Below, one piece after another: positions 28,811 through 41,381 of a stretch of 64,000 nt of DNA. The stretch spans positions 511,001-575,000 of the forward strand of contig OU015652.1 in the NCBI GenBank assembly GCA_907165275.2, given 5' to 3'. Position numbers and translations under genes: made by a program. The notes under the pieces are model-generated. The model searched no databases, was not told the DNA's origin, and saw only the letters and a program-made list of their open reading frames with translations. Positions within the stretch are counted from its first letter, which is position 1, and every line of letters starts with the position of its first letter. This DNA is from Zygaena filipendulae (taxonomy: Eukaryota; Arthropoda; Insecta; Lepidoptera; Zygaenidae).

Positions 28811-30530
28811 CGGTTCATTTACTAGTGTCATCATTGCAGACGATAACGTGATCACGATCATCAAATATGACTACACCTTTCTGTAACATCTTGTATATAC
28901 CTATATTAAACTAGAGACAAGTCTGTTCATTGAAGATAAAATATTTAAAAGAAAATAGTACAGGAATTTTTAATATCACTCGCAGATTTCAAAATCTCCC
29001 TTTTTATCACGTCTGTCCATCAGTCTGTATGTCTGCAGTGCTTGTATGCGCCATGAAATGACATGTGAACGCGGTTTCGGCAGTTGTGCGATAGCAATCG
29101 GTTGACGAAAGAAGTTCTGATGGTTTTATTACTATGATAGCAAAAGTGGCGCTGCCAGTGCATTCATTCCCAAACACAAAATCGAATGCCGATGAAGTTT
29201 TATTTTTCTGAAATAATTCTTACTGATAAGCTTTCTTTTTTTATGCGACTTCAGGACCTATTTCAACATTGGCACATCTTGCTTATTCTTTATGTCCCCT
29301 TAATATTTTCCTATCATGAAATTTACGTATATGTCAAACACCTAGCTAGTTTTGCAGCATTGTTTTGAAAGATTAATATATTTTCTTTGGATCCACTCCG
29401 ATTCAAACATGTACATTTCAGTTATTTTAAGTGTTAAATATGTATATTAATTGCTTAATATGTATTATTTGGATCAATATATTATGTACATAGTAAAAAA
29501 GGTAGTAGTGATATTCGACATCGATATGTTGCAGGCAAATTGTATAATAATTAGTCTGCCGACACTTCGTATAATTCCGAGTATAGAAAACGCCGCTGTA
29601 TTACTAGAACCCGTGACGTGCTAGTGCTAGGTTAGGTTTAGGGTCGGAAACCTCACCACATGAATTATCACCAGGGAGGGAGGGAGGGCTAAAAAAGTTG
29701 CTAAAATATATGGACGTCCCTTTTAAACTGAGACCACAACAGAGTCAAATGCTGTAGATTCCTGCCCCCCCTAATCGAATTGACACTCTACAACCGTTAA
29801 CGCATAGAAAACTAAGTAACGAATCGTCATGTCACTTGGTCAGCCAATCAAAACTTTAATTTTGGGTGACCACGTGACCACCATTTTGGCTGAGCGAGCG
29901 CCCACTACAGCGCATTTTTTGTCCTCGACATTATACAGAATGCCGGCCGTTTATAAACAGACGGAATATTCAAAGGCCGACGGATATGTTGTTGATAAGT
30001 AAAAGCATTACCATTCATCTACAAAGCCACTATATTATAATATAATAATGATAGATAGTGTAATAAAGACGACCACAGCAATACATACACTCATAGTTTA
30101 TGTGTACTATCTACTTAATAAAGATTTTTCTTGTGTTTTATAAATTCATAGATATAATTATGTTAATATTCCTGTATTGTTAAGTGTATATAATTAATGT
30201 GAATTTTACTTTAGCCATGTTGATAGAGGGAAAATTTATTTGTTTATTATTATAGAAATAAATTTATTATGCTGGAAACTTGTTTCTCTATGACCTCATC
30301 CGAAAATCCATAGTACATAACTATGTAGGTACTAAATAATATTATTAAAAACGCAACAGATGTAACTTGTCGCTTTTACCACATATAATATTTTACGATC
30401 GATCGATTTAACGTTGTCAAGGTAACCAGAAATGGACGGTACTTTATCCCGAAATTCCCGCGAAGTCCAGAATTTACGCGGGTAAACAGCCAGTTCAATA
30501 TAAACGAGTATATTGTCGTCGGATAACTTC
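28811..30530. other. Intergenic region between RNF185 and Prp19, no gene seen
   Basis: AT-rich DNA with a few short open frames (for example 29186-29368) lacking domains. A CTAGT-family fragment lies at 30425-30495. RNF185 and Prp19 converge here, so only 3' UTRs are expected at the edges. Confidence 0.45.
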
Positions 30531-30828
30531 ATTTATTTATTTTCACATATTAGGTTTTAATTGTAGTTGTATTCTGCAAGAAATTCAAATTGCAAAATTA
30601 ATAAGATAAAAAAATTCCAGTACAGGTGCAACTTACTTAACTTATTATACCTATCTTATATTAACGACACCAACTCCAAATTGATGATATAATTTTGTTT
30701 GAAATCAAATTTATCAATTCAATATTTTCGACATTACAGTTCTCTATCGATAGATATTATACTTAAAATGTACAAAATAGGGTTCGCTAACCGCACACGC
30801 GTGACGCGAGTGGCGCTGTGGGCGCGCG

Positions 30829-33800
30829 CTACTCCAGGCCGTACAGCTTGAGGGTGCGGTCCATGCTGGTGGAGGCGACGTACTGCGCGTGCCGGCCGAA
30901 GCGCACGCCGGTGGCGGCCGCCGTGTGGTCGTTGAACGCCTTGAGCTCCTGCCACTGGCGGCACAGGTACACGCGCACGTCCGAGCCGGCGACCGCCAGG
31001 TACGTGCCGCTCTGGTCGAAGCACAGCTCCTTGATGGCGTACCCCTCCTCCAGCTGTATAGTCTTGAAGTTTTTCAGCTTGCGCAGATCCCAAAGCTTCA
31101 CGCACGCGTCCTCCGCGGCGGTGGCCAGGTAGTAGCCGTTCTCCGAGAACGAAATGGACGTCACCGGCCCGACGTGGCCAGGGAAGTTGGCCACGTTGCT
31201 CTGCTCTTTCAGATCCCATATCTTGACCTGCGAGTTCTCGGTGCCGGTGCCGAAGATGAGACCGTCGGGGTGGAACTGGGCGGTGGTGAGGCTGACGCCG
31301 GCTGCGTCGCTCACCTTGGTCAGCAGCTGGCCGGTGCGGATGTCGGAGAACGCCCAGTGCTGGTCCGTGGACGTGGACAGCACGTAGTCGCCGGTCGGGT
31401 GCAGCGACAGCCCCGTCACGGGGCCGTCGTGCGAACGGAGTATCACTGTCGTTTGGGACCTGAGAAGATATACGAAAGTATATAAAACCTTACCATATTA
31501 GTAAGAAAGAACTGCCGTTGTGTGTTCTCTTGAACAAGGATAGAATGTATTTAGCTATGTACAATAACGAAACTGAAAGAGCCTTATAAGATTTTTTTCA
31601 ACTATTAAATAATATATACCAATAAGCAACCAATAATAATTATTGATTATAATTGGTCCAAAAACCATTAACCAATAAGCGCACATAGGTGTGCGCGTGA
31701 TGGAAAATTTCTTTCACGCATCCTAGCCTAGCCCCCATCCATACCCTGCGATAAAAAACTTCGTCCGAAAAATCAAATAAGGAATGCGGTACATACGTGG
31801 GCACGTTCCACACGCGTATGGTGTGGTCCGGAGAGGCGGTGATGACGGTGTCCTCGTCCGGGTGGTAGATGACGCGCGTCACCTTCTTGGTGTGCCCCTT
31901 GAGGATGGCCACCACCTGCTCCGTATCCTTGTTGAAGACGGTCGCGTTGCGGTCGTTGCCGCCCGTCAGCAGCTTGCTGTGGTCCGACGGATTGATGTCC
32001 AGCGACAGGATGCCCGGCACGCTCGCCGAGTGCAGGCCCTGGGGCGCGGGTTTAGTGAGTTGGAAAATTTTATATGTATATATTAGGCTACCTGTTTCAC
32101 CCGCGTCAATTTCTGGACTCCCCGGTAACTCAAGCAAAATAGTTTCCTATCTTTCAGTTGTTCCAGAGATACCTCCCTAACCCTATGTCAAAAATTTAGT
32201 AACTTTGTAAGTTTAAATTCGCACTTTTACACATTAAATATTAATAATTCGAAATTGGGCTGGGATGTGAAAGACAAACTCATTATCACTTTTTACTGTT
32301 TTAATATATTGAAATTACTGAAGGAATAAAAAAATTAGGTATGTATTATGTACTTAGGTATATGTTCTGGATGTGGATATAAATTCTTCAGCATGTTTTC
32401 AATCACTTGGGCATATAATATAGTCACATAAATATGAGCTGACATTTTTGAGGAGGTAAAGTTTGTGAGGTTGTAGGGGATAATCTCTGGATCTACTGAA
32501 CCAATTTTGAAAATTCTTTTACCAATTAAAAGCCATGTTATTTTTATATTGTAACCTGAAATTCCCGCGGAAACTGCGAAATTACCGCGGGTGAAACCGC
32601 GGAGAACAGCTAGTATTTGATAGATTAGATTTTTTCACTTTCTCACTAAAACTCGGCAGTGGCTCGACCTATGTGAATAATTTTTTTTTTTTTGGGTTTG
32701 TAATTATCAAGATAAGGTAGGTATGTCAAAATTGGGAGTTCCTGCGGAAATTCCAAAACTCACGCGGGTGACATCGCAGGGCACAGCCTGCAGTAACAGT
32801 TATACATAAAATATGAGTAAAAGTGATTCTCAGATAATAAGACATTGTAATACATAAAAACACATAATACTTACTGGATGCGAAGCGAGCGTGAGATAGG
32901 AGCGTATCTGCTCCGCGGAGACGAGCCCCTCGGGCACGGTGCGGCCGCGCCGCTTGCGCTCCTGCGTGAGCGCCGTGGCGCGCTCCTGCAGCCGCGACAC
33001 CACCTCGGCCGACATGCCCGCCGGCACCGCGCCGCCGCCCGCCGCCGGCAGCCCCTCCATCTGCGCGCGCACACACAGGCCGCACCATCGCGTTACACTC
33101 AATAAAACACTTACATATTTTATCCCACAGGTACGCAAGGATAGCATTATCATTTTAATGTCCCCACTGCTGGGGAACAGGCCGCATGCCTATTGCGGAT
33201 TGGTGGACTGCACATATTATGCTTTCGAACTTTATCACAATCGGTTCATGGAAGAAGATGGAGAATGGCAGAAGTTACAACAATTTGAAATATAAATGTA
33301 TCATGGATGCGATAGAGACACCGGCGTACTTCCAAACACTAGCAGGGGGAGCCACAAGAAAATTTAGTTATTGATTTTAAGTACTATTATTTTATTGGTC
33401 CATGGTACTATATACAAACTTGATGAAACGTTTTTTTCAAACTCACGCCTTCCAGAGCTGAAGGCATAGACTAATTTTTTTTATCATCTTTGATCTTGTC
33501 TCTTGATTTTTTTTAATGCCACAATAAAGGCTTTCAAGCTGCTATCCAGTGTTAATATTAGTTATCAGCTTTCTAACTAATATTATCATATCAGTTGCTT
33601 TCTATTCAAACTTAGAATATTTAATAAGTAACTAGTCGACCAAATCAATATTGGTACCTGCTGGTCGGGCTGCGGTGCCACGATGCCAGCCTGTGGCTTG
33701 AGAGTGGCGAGCGCTTCGCGCGCCGCCGTCACCTCCTTGGTGAGACGCAGGATCACGCGGCACGCTGAGTCGTGCTGGTACAGCGCATGCGACAGCTCCT

Positions 33801-35879
33801 GTACACACCACACATAAATGTCATTGCATGTTGCCGTATTGGTGTTACTACACCAATAGGGCAACATGCACACACACTTTAAAAGGTCCTGGGATTGGAT
33901 TGTGACAAGCTGCTGTTTAGTACAGGGCTCTGAACCAATATGATCAAACATACCATGTTACAATAATCCCAAAGTAAAACAATGGGGAAATAACTAGTCT
34001 TAACTAATATTAAGAGAAGTTTTTTTTGTAACAGGATACACTCAAAAACTACTAAACTGTCGCATTTTTATAGCCCAAATAGCGATGTTGATGACTTTTG
34101 AAAATCAAAATTCTAATTAGTCAGTCAGTTAGAAAATTAAAAATCATAATACACGTATTTTTTTATTTTTCAAATAAATGAAAATACACAGAGATAAAGC
34201 GCCGAGCCAGCCCGTGACGTCACTTACCGCTACAAGAAATCATAAGACACGTATTTTTTTTTATTTTTCAAATAAATGAAAATACACAGAGATGAAGCGC
34301 CGAGCCGGCCCGTGACGTCACTTACCGCTACAAGCCGCCATACAAACTGCACTAGTTGGTGACGTCATGCAGAATTTCAACTCAATGTATCGCAGTTATT
34401 TTTTGATCACGTAAAAAAAAATTGACACGTATGTCCAATTTTTTTTAAAAATCTACTAGGCAGACTAAAAAAAAAATAAGTCAACATGCCCATTAGTTAC
34501 TTCAACTGCCTGCCTGAATTATTAATGAATAAATATAATGTAATAAATATGAAAGTCAGTGCAGTGGTTTTTCATTAATGTAATAATGTTCCTGATCCCA
34601 GGAGCATGACTTTGGTAGATCGTGAAAGGGTTAGAATTCTTTCACTTATATGAAGCTACATTACCGAGTAACACATTGTATTTTTATACAAGAATTTCTA
34701 CAGGAACATGGAAATAAACACAGGTGAAACCGCAGGGGATCAATTAGTATTTAATAATCTAAGTTCCATAAGCCATAACAATTCTTACTCTTTGCAAGAT
34801 TTGGCAACAAGAATATAAATATTGAAAATATATCACTTGCCTGCCTGGCTGTCTGCAACTGTTGTCGTTGGGTGAATGCATGCAACATTAAGGCATCCCA
34901 CTCGTCTTGCATGCTCTTCAGTGTTGCTGGGATAGATGTAGCGGTTGGTGGTTTCGGCTTCACTATTGGTGGAGCTGAAAACAGATTATAGTTTAGAAAT
35001 AAACGTCACACTACTTGAGTAGTGTAGGCTGTAGAGAATTAAAATATAAAAAAAAAACTGTTTAATACCTAGTAGTAGGCACTTTGTACCTGTTTTATAT
35101 ATTCATGTTTACAATCTGGGAAATCCATCAAAATCAATGAATCCTTACTAATATTATAAATGCAAAGGTAACTTTGTCTATCTGTCTGTTACGCTTTCAC
35201 ACCTTAACACCTTAACCAAGCATAATGAAATTTTGCATACACTGTCAGGGGTACAGAGAAGAACTTTATTTTGTCCCAGAATTCCCACAGGAACCCCGAA
35301 ATTAACGCGAGTGAAACCGCGGGGAACAGCTAGTATTGAATAAAATTGTGATCAAGCCAATGAATAATGACACAATAAAGACACAAAACAGACACAGCAT
35401 AGGTCCATTTATTTTGTTTTAACTGTTGTGGTTCACAATATTTGGGTAAAAACTTACTTTTAATTTCAATGAGATCCTCAACTCTCAATTCTTTCCCACT
35501 GATAGGGTCCACTCCATTCTCCAGGATATATTTCTCAATAATGCGCTTCTCGAAAACGGCACCAGATGTCGGAGACACCACAGGCACCTCTGGTACTTCG
35601 TTGGATACTACGACACATAATGAGCATGAAAAATAAATCATAGTGGTCTTAGGTAAAAAGTTAGGTTATCAACAATTTGTACAGTATGAAGCTAATTTTT
35701 GACTCAAGTAGTTGCAATGCACAAGCAGGGATAGGGAACGGTGGTAGTGTTTCATAGTTTTATGTGACTATTCTATGTACCGAAAACGAAGAATAAGAGT
35801 ATACCGGTAGGTACCTAAAAACCTAACAAGCCTCAAAAAATACTTGTTCATTGAACTTACTTGCACAATATAAAGCCAT
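30829..35879 (-). CDS. Prp19: Prp19 pre-mRNA-processing factor / U-box E3 ubiquitin ligase (complete, 7 exons)
   Basis: Exons in transcript order: 35879-35861, 35607-35458, 34974-34841, 33798-33658, 33060-32875, 32038-31797, 31459-30829. They give 500 residues against 504 in human PRPF19. Residues 1-70 form the U-box: [40 protein letters not shown]. Residues about 75-145 are the coiled coil used for tetramerisation ([37 protein letters not shown]). From about 220 a seven-bladed WD40 propeller follows, with blades ending in IWDL, LWDL and VWNV. Prp19 is the core of the NineTeen complex: it activates the spliceosome and acts in DNA damage signalling. Intron 3 uses a GC donor (CAG then GCAAGT, 34840-34835); the other junctions are GT-AG. 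All family parts are present. Confidence 0.97.
32090..32790. repeat. CTAGT-family fragments in Prp19 intron 5
   Basis: Partial copies at about 32090-32170, 32540-32615 (ending ACAGCTAGT) and 32735-32790. No gene between exons 5 and 6. Confidence 0.45.
33150..33300 (+). repeat. Dispersed repeat fragment in Prp19 intron 4
   Basis: The stretch CCCCACTGCTGGGGAACAGG ... GCGGATTGGTGGACTGCAC resembles a common lepidopteran retroposon block. Partial, family unverified. Confidence 0.4.
34078..34494. mobile_element. CRE-type MITE, copy 4, with internal tandem duplication
   Basis: 417 bp instead of about 328. A block of about 98 bases, from an ACACGTATTTTTTT motif to GTGACGTCACTTACCGCTACA, is repeated in tandem. 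This leaves three TGACGTCA sites (34215-34222, 34313-34320, 34360-34367). It lies in Prp19 intron 3. Confidence 0.8.
35142..35334 (+). mobile_element. CTAGT-ending short repeat in Prp19 intron 2
   Basis: Starts TTACTAATATTATAAATGC, includes CACTGTCAGGGGTACAGAGA and ends GTGAAACCGCGGGGAACAGCTAGT-like, close to the full-length copies. Confidence 0.55.
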
Positions 35880-36350
35880 TTTGATGTCAGAATATTTGAA
35901 TAAGATTTATGGCAGAATTAAACTTAAAAAACGTTATATCATTAATTCCTTAAAAATTTTACGCTATTCAAATAAACGATGGCCACTGAAAGGAAATCAC
36001 TGAATAAACCATAGATAATACAATATGAATAAACTATGGGTATGGTACTTTATACTTGTCAACTTGATTGACAAATGACACGATTGTTGTTGTTGTTGTT
36101 TTTACTTTTCGCTTCGGAGAGCAGGCAAAGGAACTAAACATACAGCCTTGTCTATTATTTTTTTTTATAGTTAAATGTCCGGGGAAAATAAAAGTCCGAA
36201 GCCAAGTCTTCTTTTCATATTTCTTTTACAGTAGATTTTATAAAATTGTAGAGCCAAATAACCAGAACCAATGTTCCTTAGAATATCTTGCAGGGCACGC
36301 GCAAAGTCCTTTTGACCACTTGACAAGACAACGTCCGATCAACGATGCTT
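35880..36350 (-). promoter_or_regulatory. Expected Prp19 promoter region
   Basis: The sequence immediately upstream of the Prp19 ATG (35879). No convincing TATA or initiator element could be fixed by eye. A GTTGTTGTTGTT run lies at 36085-36100. Confidence 0.3.
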
Positions 36351-36351
36351 A

Positions 36352-36803
36352 GTGTGCGTTCCGTGGGTTTGGGCGCAGTTGTTCGGTTAAAATCTCGTTT
36401 GAGTTGCAACCAAGCCACAGAACGATCAAGTTGTTTTTATAACCTCAAAATATTTGAAATTTCAGGCGCCATTTGTTTTCTCTCAACTCACATTGCAAAT
36501 AAGACTGTTTTACATCCAATTACAAACTTTTTATGACTACGACACCTCCCCTTTGTTCGTAAGAACTCCGATTGATTTCTTTTTCGTCGATCCGGTTTTT
36601 GGCGCAAACTTTGACACTTCACAATACATAGCCGTCAGAGTGAAAATTAACCTACTTCGGAGATGGTTGTTTGGTTGCTGCACTCTGAGCCACGGAACGG
36701 GTGAAACTACGCTCTGACAGCTGTCAGAGTAAAATTTCACCAAGCCACAGAACGGGTACAGAGCGCGCTCGAGTGCATTGGTGCGAATCCACGGAACGCA
36801 CAC
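36352..36803. mobile_element. 452-bp MITE with 15-bp inverted ends
   Basis: GTGTGCGTTCCGTGG at 36352-36366 and its perfect complement CCACGGAACGCACAC at 36789-36803. An internal CTCTGACAGCTGTCAGAG palindrome and repeated AAGCCACAGAACG blocks are present. No transposase. Confidence 0.7.
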
Positions 36804-37017
36804 CTATCAAGTAGGCAGTGTTACCAACCCGCAAAAATATTTACCCTTAAAAGTCAAAAACCCCTAAATCCCTCTAAATAAAATAATATTATTAAAAATG
36901 TTTATGAAAAATAAATAGCAACGCCAAGATTTATGCCTAGTTTCAAAATTATTGCGGTAATCTATTGACTAAATAACTTCAGAAAAGAAATGCGGATGCG
37001 GGATGTTTAAGATCGTA

Positions 37018-37332
37018 TATACAGGGTTACAGGTTAAGTCGGCCTAGATCCTTTAAGAGGTTGTAGTTTCCATCATTTCTGATTTGACTATGAAACATCG
37101 TACCTCAAACATAACAGTTTTTACGATATTGGACTTTAGATTTTTTTTAATCTAAAGTTATCACTTGGGTCAGAAAACAAAATAAATCAAAAGGATGTTC
37201 ATTACTAAATAGTAAATAAAAAGTAAATATCAGTCAGAAACGATGAAAGCTACAACCTCTTAAGCGCTCTCCACATTGCGAATGTGGAGCAGCCTTTAGG
37301 ATCGAGGTCGACTTAGGCTGTAACCCTGTATA
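37018..37332. mobile_element. Mariner/Tc1-like MITE, about 315 bp
   Basis: TATACAGGGTTACAG at the left and CTGTAACCCTGTATA at the right. The match continues imperfectly inward (TAAGTCG-GCCT-GATCCT). TA-flanked ends starting ACAGGG suggest the Tc1/mariner superfamily; inference only. Confidence 0.65.
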
Positions 37333-37368
37333 CATAGTATGTATATGAATAAAGAATTATAACAAAGT

Positions 37369-38032
37369 AATAGTTATTTGTGCAACAAGAGAGCAGAGTC
37401 TTTTATTGCTGCGCGTGCTGATTTTGAATGCTGAGCAAGCGAGGGATTCAATGATTGAATCACGAGCGTAGCGAGTGATTCTAAAGTTGAATCCTGTGTG
37501 TGGCGAGGGATTCAAAGGCACGAGATGCAAAAAACTTTGCTCTCGTGTAACACACATAACTTTTCACTTCAGCAGCGAGAACACTCTAGGAGATAATAGT
37601 TATTTACAGGTTAAATATCAGTTTTATTTGCAGTAAATACTTATTTTCGTTTACATACAACAATAAGTAAAAAATTCAATTAATTACATTAAAAGACATA
37701 ATTATCTTTTTGCTAAATTTCTTTAGTTAGTACAAATTTCCGAACGTGCTTGTCTTTGAGGTGAATTCAAAATTGGAACTTCGAAAGGGCTAGTCTTTGT
37801 CTCTCTCTTTATAATGGCGGGAAAGAATATAGAGTGTAAATGTTTCGAATTGTATGATTAACCCAAGGCTGAATAAGATATTCGCGGTTTTCTGAAAACA
37901 AAAATTAAAAAGTTACTCGCTAACGCTCGCTACGCTCGTGATTCAATCATTGAATCCTTCGCTTGCTCAGGATTCAAAATCAGCACTCGCAGCAAAAAAT
38001 GACTTTGCTCTCTTGTTGCACAAATAACTATT
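37369..38032. mobile_element. 664-bp foldback element with inverted arms of about 110 bp
   Basis: The left arm begins AATAGTTATTTGTGCAACAA and includes GATTCAATGATTGAATCACG. The right arm is its reverse complement, ending CAAATAACTATT. The arms are internally repetitive (GAGCGTAGCGAG, GGATTCAA). No coding capacity. Confidence 0.75.
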
Positions 38033-38486
38033 GTCTCACTCAGTGAGCAAAATCGCATTTTGCTCACTGATTTCAGGCAGCAAAACCTACATGTTTGAGC
38101 TACTGAAGTTAAAAAATTATTAACATTTTAAGTAATGAAAATTAGTATTAAGAATAATGCTTCTATTTTTTTATTTCACATACAAATTTTTCTTCACTGG
38201 CCCCGCTCACTTTCTTTCTTGTCGCAACTTGTATGAACATCCGCATTGAATATTGCGGGTAAAACTATGCTGAACGTAAACACTGTCTAGTGTCTACGAT
38301 GCGGAAGCTCCGCATTTGCGTATGAGATTTGTGACCATTAGTTTAAAGCAAGGAATTTATAAGTACTACGTGCAGTTCACAAAGTACTAAGTTACTTACA
38401 AATTCCTTAGTTTATAGGTACGCCAAACACGCAGTAGATATTTTATGTGATTTAAGAATTTCTTTGAACTCTGATTGAAAAGCGTT

Positions 38487-38864
38487 AGAGCCTGTCCAGC
38501 ATAGCTACGATGCGCGCCACGATATGTTTATCGAACGAAAGATAAAATTGTCGACACGACAAATATTTGTGGGCGTCCAAGCAAAAAAGTGCAGTAGCGG
38601 GGTATTGAGTTAAGACTAGATTCGGTTAAACATTTTGTGCTGCCGGTAGACAAAACGATATAATATGTCGACGAGAATCGATAAAATGGCTCGATAAAAT
38701 TTTATCATGTTGCGCATCCTAGCTCCGCAGATGACGCGTTTCACGCGCGAGTCGAGCGAGTCGAGAGTCCGCGCGTTGCAAGGATTTTACGCGCGAGAGC
38801 AGCACATCTCGGGAACACGCGCGTTTTCGACTCGCGCTTAAAACGCCTCATCTGGACAGGCTCT
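38487..38864. mobile_element. 378-bp MITE with AGAGCCTGTCCAG ends
   Basis: Inverted 13-bp ends at 38487-38499 and 38852-38864. Inside is a piece (about 38570-38630) matching the left end of the element at 860, which points to a nested or shared element. Confidence 0.65.
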
Positions 38865-38872
38865 TACATTCT

Positions 38873-39860
38873 CTTTCATTGAAAGGGGATTCCCTACGAA
38901 ATATTATAATTCGATAATTTTGTTTTCAAGTATTTTTTATTGAAATATTTATAGAACAACAATAGTACTATATCGTGTGCCGGCATCATCAAATGGCACG
39001 TCAAACTTATATTTTATTGTTAGAGTAAAAACTTCATGCTAAGTCGACTTTGTACAATGGCTACTTATCTGTAAAAATAAAATTGAATTTTTGTTGCTCA
39101 TACCTAATCATAGATTTTTATGTTATGTACAGTTCATTGAGACATAACGTAAGTTGATTCTAAATACTTCGGCAATAACTTATAAAGCTATTGGCCCATT
39201 ATGATTAATACAAGAGGCATAATACCTAGAGAATAACTAAATTTTATTTATATATACATACCTATAATTTTATAATAATGCTTAGAGCTAGTTTAAAGCA
39301 ATGCAAATTTTGAAAAATCAATGGGTTACAATCGTTTAGCCGTTGAATAATAAGTACAAAGCCTGACATTTTGTAGCTATAAAATCAATTCATTTGATTA
39401 AGTTGCACAAATAAAAAAAAGACTACTAATTTAAATATACTTGTTATTCCTTAATCAGGCAGTAATTGTAGCTGAGCATAAAAAACCTTTTTCTATGCTA
39501 CAGCCAATGAAATTCTATGTATACTTAAAATATCATTGACTACAACTTAAAACAACTAGAACTATTTACAAATCTGATGTCACATTTTAATAAAATTAGA
39601 CACTAAATAATTTTTTTAATAAAAATAAATCCCAGGTTTGGTTTTCAATAAAATTACGTTAATTTGCATTATGTTTCCTTAGTAAGATCATGTAAGATTA
39701 ATTAAATACGTACAAAGGAAGTGATAACAGTTAAATAAAAATCAATAGTGTCAGATTCCAAATAGTTCAAACCATATGAGTTATGGATAATTTAAGAATA
39801 AAATACAGCCACCGTCATTCTTGGTGATGAATCATAATTATGTCCCAGGCGTCCTAGGCA
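38873..39860. other. AT-rich intergenic stretch, nothing recognised
   Basis: No open frame with a domain, no tandem array and no clear transposon ends were found in this kilobase. Confidence 0.4.
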
Positions 39861-39867
39861 CTGATCA

Positions 39868-40448
39868 CCATACGGCTGCCCTACGGAAAACAAAATGGGC
39901 ACGTTGACTAATTTCTTTTTAGCCCGTCTTGTAGATAAATAAAAAATATTGGACACGTATTTTTTCTTTTTTTACGCAATCAAAAAATAACGGCGATATA
40001 TTGAGTTAAAATTTCGCGAGACGTCACTATTTGAACAGTTTGTATGGCGGTTTTCGCGGTTAGTGACGTCACGACCCCCTCAACCAAAACTTTAATGCGC
40101 TTTATCTCTGTATATTTTAATTTATTTGAAAAAGCAAAAAATACGTGTCTAATCTTTTTTTATTTACTAACTGACGAACTAATTAGAATTTTGATTTTCA
40201 AAAGTAGTCAACATCCCCATTACTGCAGCAGAATAAATTTTACAGGAGCAAAAAACCGGAAATCACTTTATTTAAAACAAATCTTCCATAGTTTAGAGAT
40301 TTTCTTAATTTTAATTTCTCCAAGACTAAAGCCTTTTTGATGGTTGTAACTTGTATGTAGTAAGGTTTGTTATGGGTGAAAAGTGGCAAAAATACAAAAA
40401 ACTCATTTCGACAAAAATGTCAGCTTTTTCCGTAGAGCAGCCGCATAG
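39868..40448. mobile_element. MITE B (CTACGGAAAAA ends), split by a CRE-type MITE
   Basis: Outer ends CATACGGCTGCCCTACGG and CCGTAGAGCAGCCGCATAG. Between them MITE CRE copy 5 (39894-40221) interrupts sequence that is continuous in the sister copy at 52273. Confidence 0.7.
39894..40221. mobile_element. CRE-type MITE, copy 5, nested in MITE B
   Basis: Ends AATGGGCACGTTGACTA and TAGTCAACATCCCCATT. TGACGTCA at 40064-40071; the other site is mutated to AGACGTCA. Confidence 0.8.
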
Positions 40449-40940
40449 TTCTTATACAATCTAACAATCCTGTTTCCTGTCTGACTGCACACAAATCGGA
40501 AAACATGTGCTCATCATCATCTGTCATGGACATACCAGTCTGTCACAGGATTTAAGAATATAGTACCATACTTGATATTTCGATGGGAAGAAACAAAATC
40601 CTAATGCAACTTCAAACTGCTTTCCTACGACTACATAAGACTTATCTCTCTTCTTCAAAAGAACAGAATAAATATAGAGTGAAGTGTAAACACACAAAAT
40701 AAACTGATTAAAACAATATTTGATACAGTAATTTATGCTTAAAATATTATCATAATAAAACGTATTGCCAAGAATAATTATATAAAACTTGATTGATTGC
40801 ATTATCACAACCTCTCTTGGCCAAAATATTTTAAGTACAACCAAACTATTTTAAAAGGTAGAAAATATATTAACTTCATTCTAAATATTGACTTAATTTG
40901 TGCCTTTACCTAACAATTCCAAATTTAAACAATAGGTTTT

Positions 40941-40946
40941 TTTATT
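40941..40946 (-). terminator. Possible polyadenylation signal of l(3)mbt
   Basis: AATAAA on the minus strand, about 435 bases after the stop at 41382. No nearer canonical signal was seen. Confidence 0.35.
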
Positions 40947-41381
40947 CATTAAGTGAAAACGTAAAATTGACTTCTTCTTTATCTAAAACTAAATAAATAT
41001 AAATTATATTAATAATTAATTTTCATTGATCTAGTTTTTGTATACCTGAATACCTAGTTAAAAAGAAAACCGATTTCCAATGGATTCATCGCAACGTCAT
41101 CATTTATAAAAATAATACTTCGATATCGCGTCGCCACACTAAAATGTCAGAGTCGTCACCATTACAGAACATTACTAAATTTCAGATTTTAAATCCACAT
41201 CAAATGTACACGAAAATGACACATCGTCACAAACCGTGAATGAAATATTCACGAAAGCACTTATCGAAGCACGTCAATAAACAGTAGTATTATATTATGT
41301 AAGTTTCACGATCACTTTAACGAGTGCGAGCGTCGCGACACTTCACATGAACGCGCGCAACGCGCGGCGCAGCGCCCGCGA

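Noticed and set aside
30889..31485. 198-codon plus-strand frame
   Set aside because: Antisense of the Prp19 WD40 exon.
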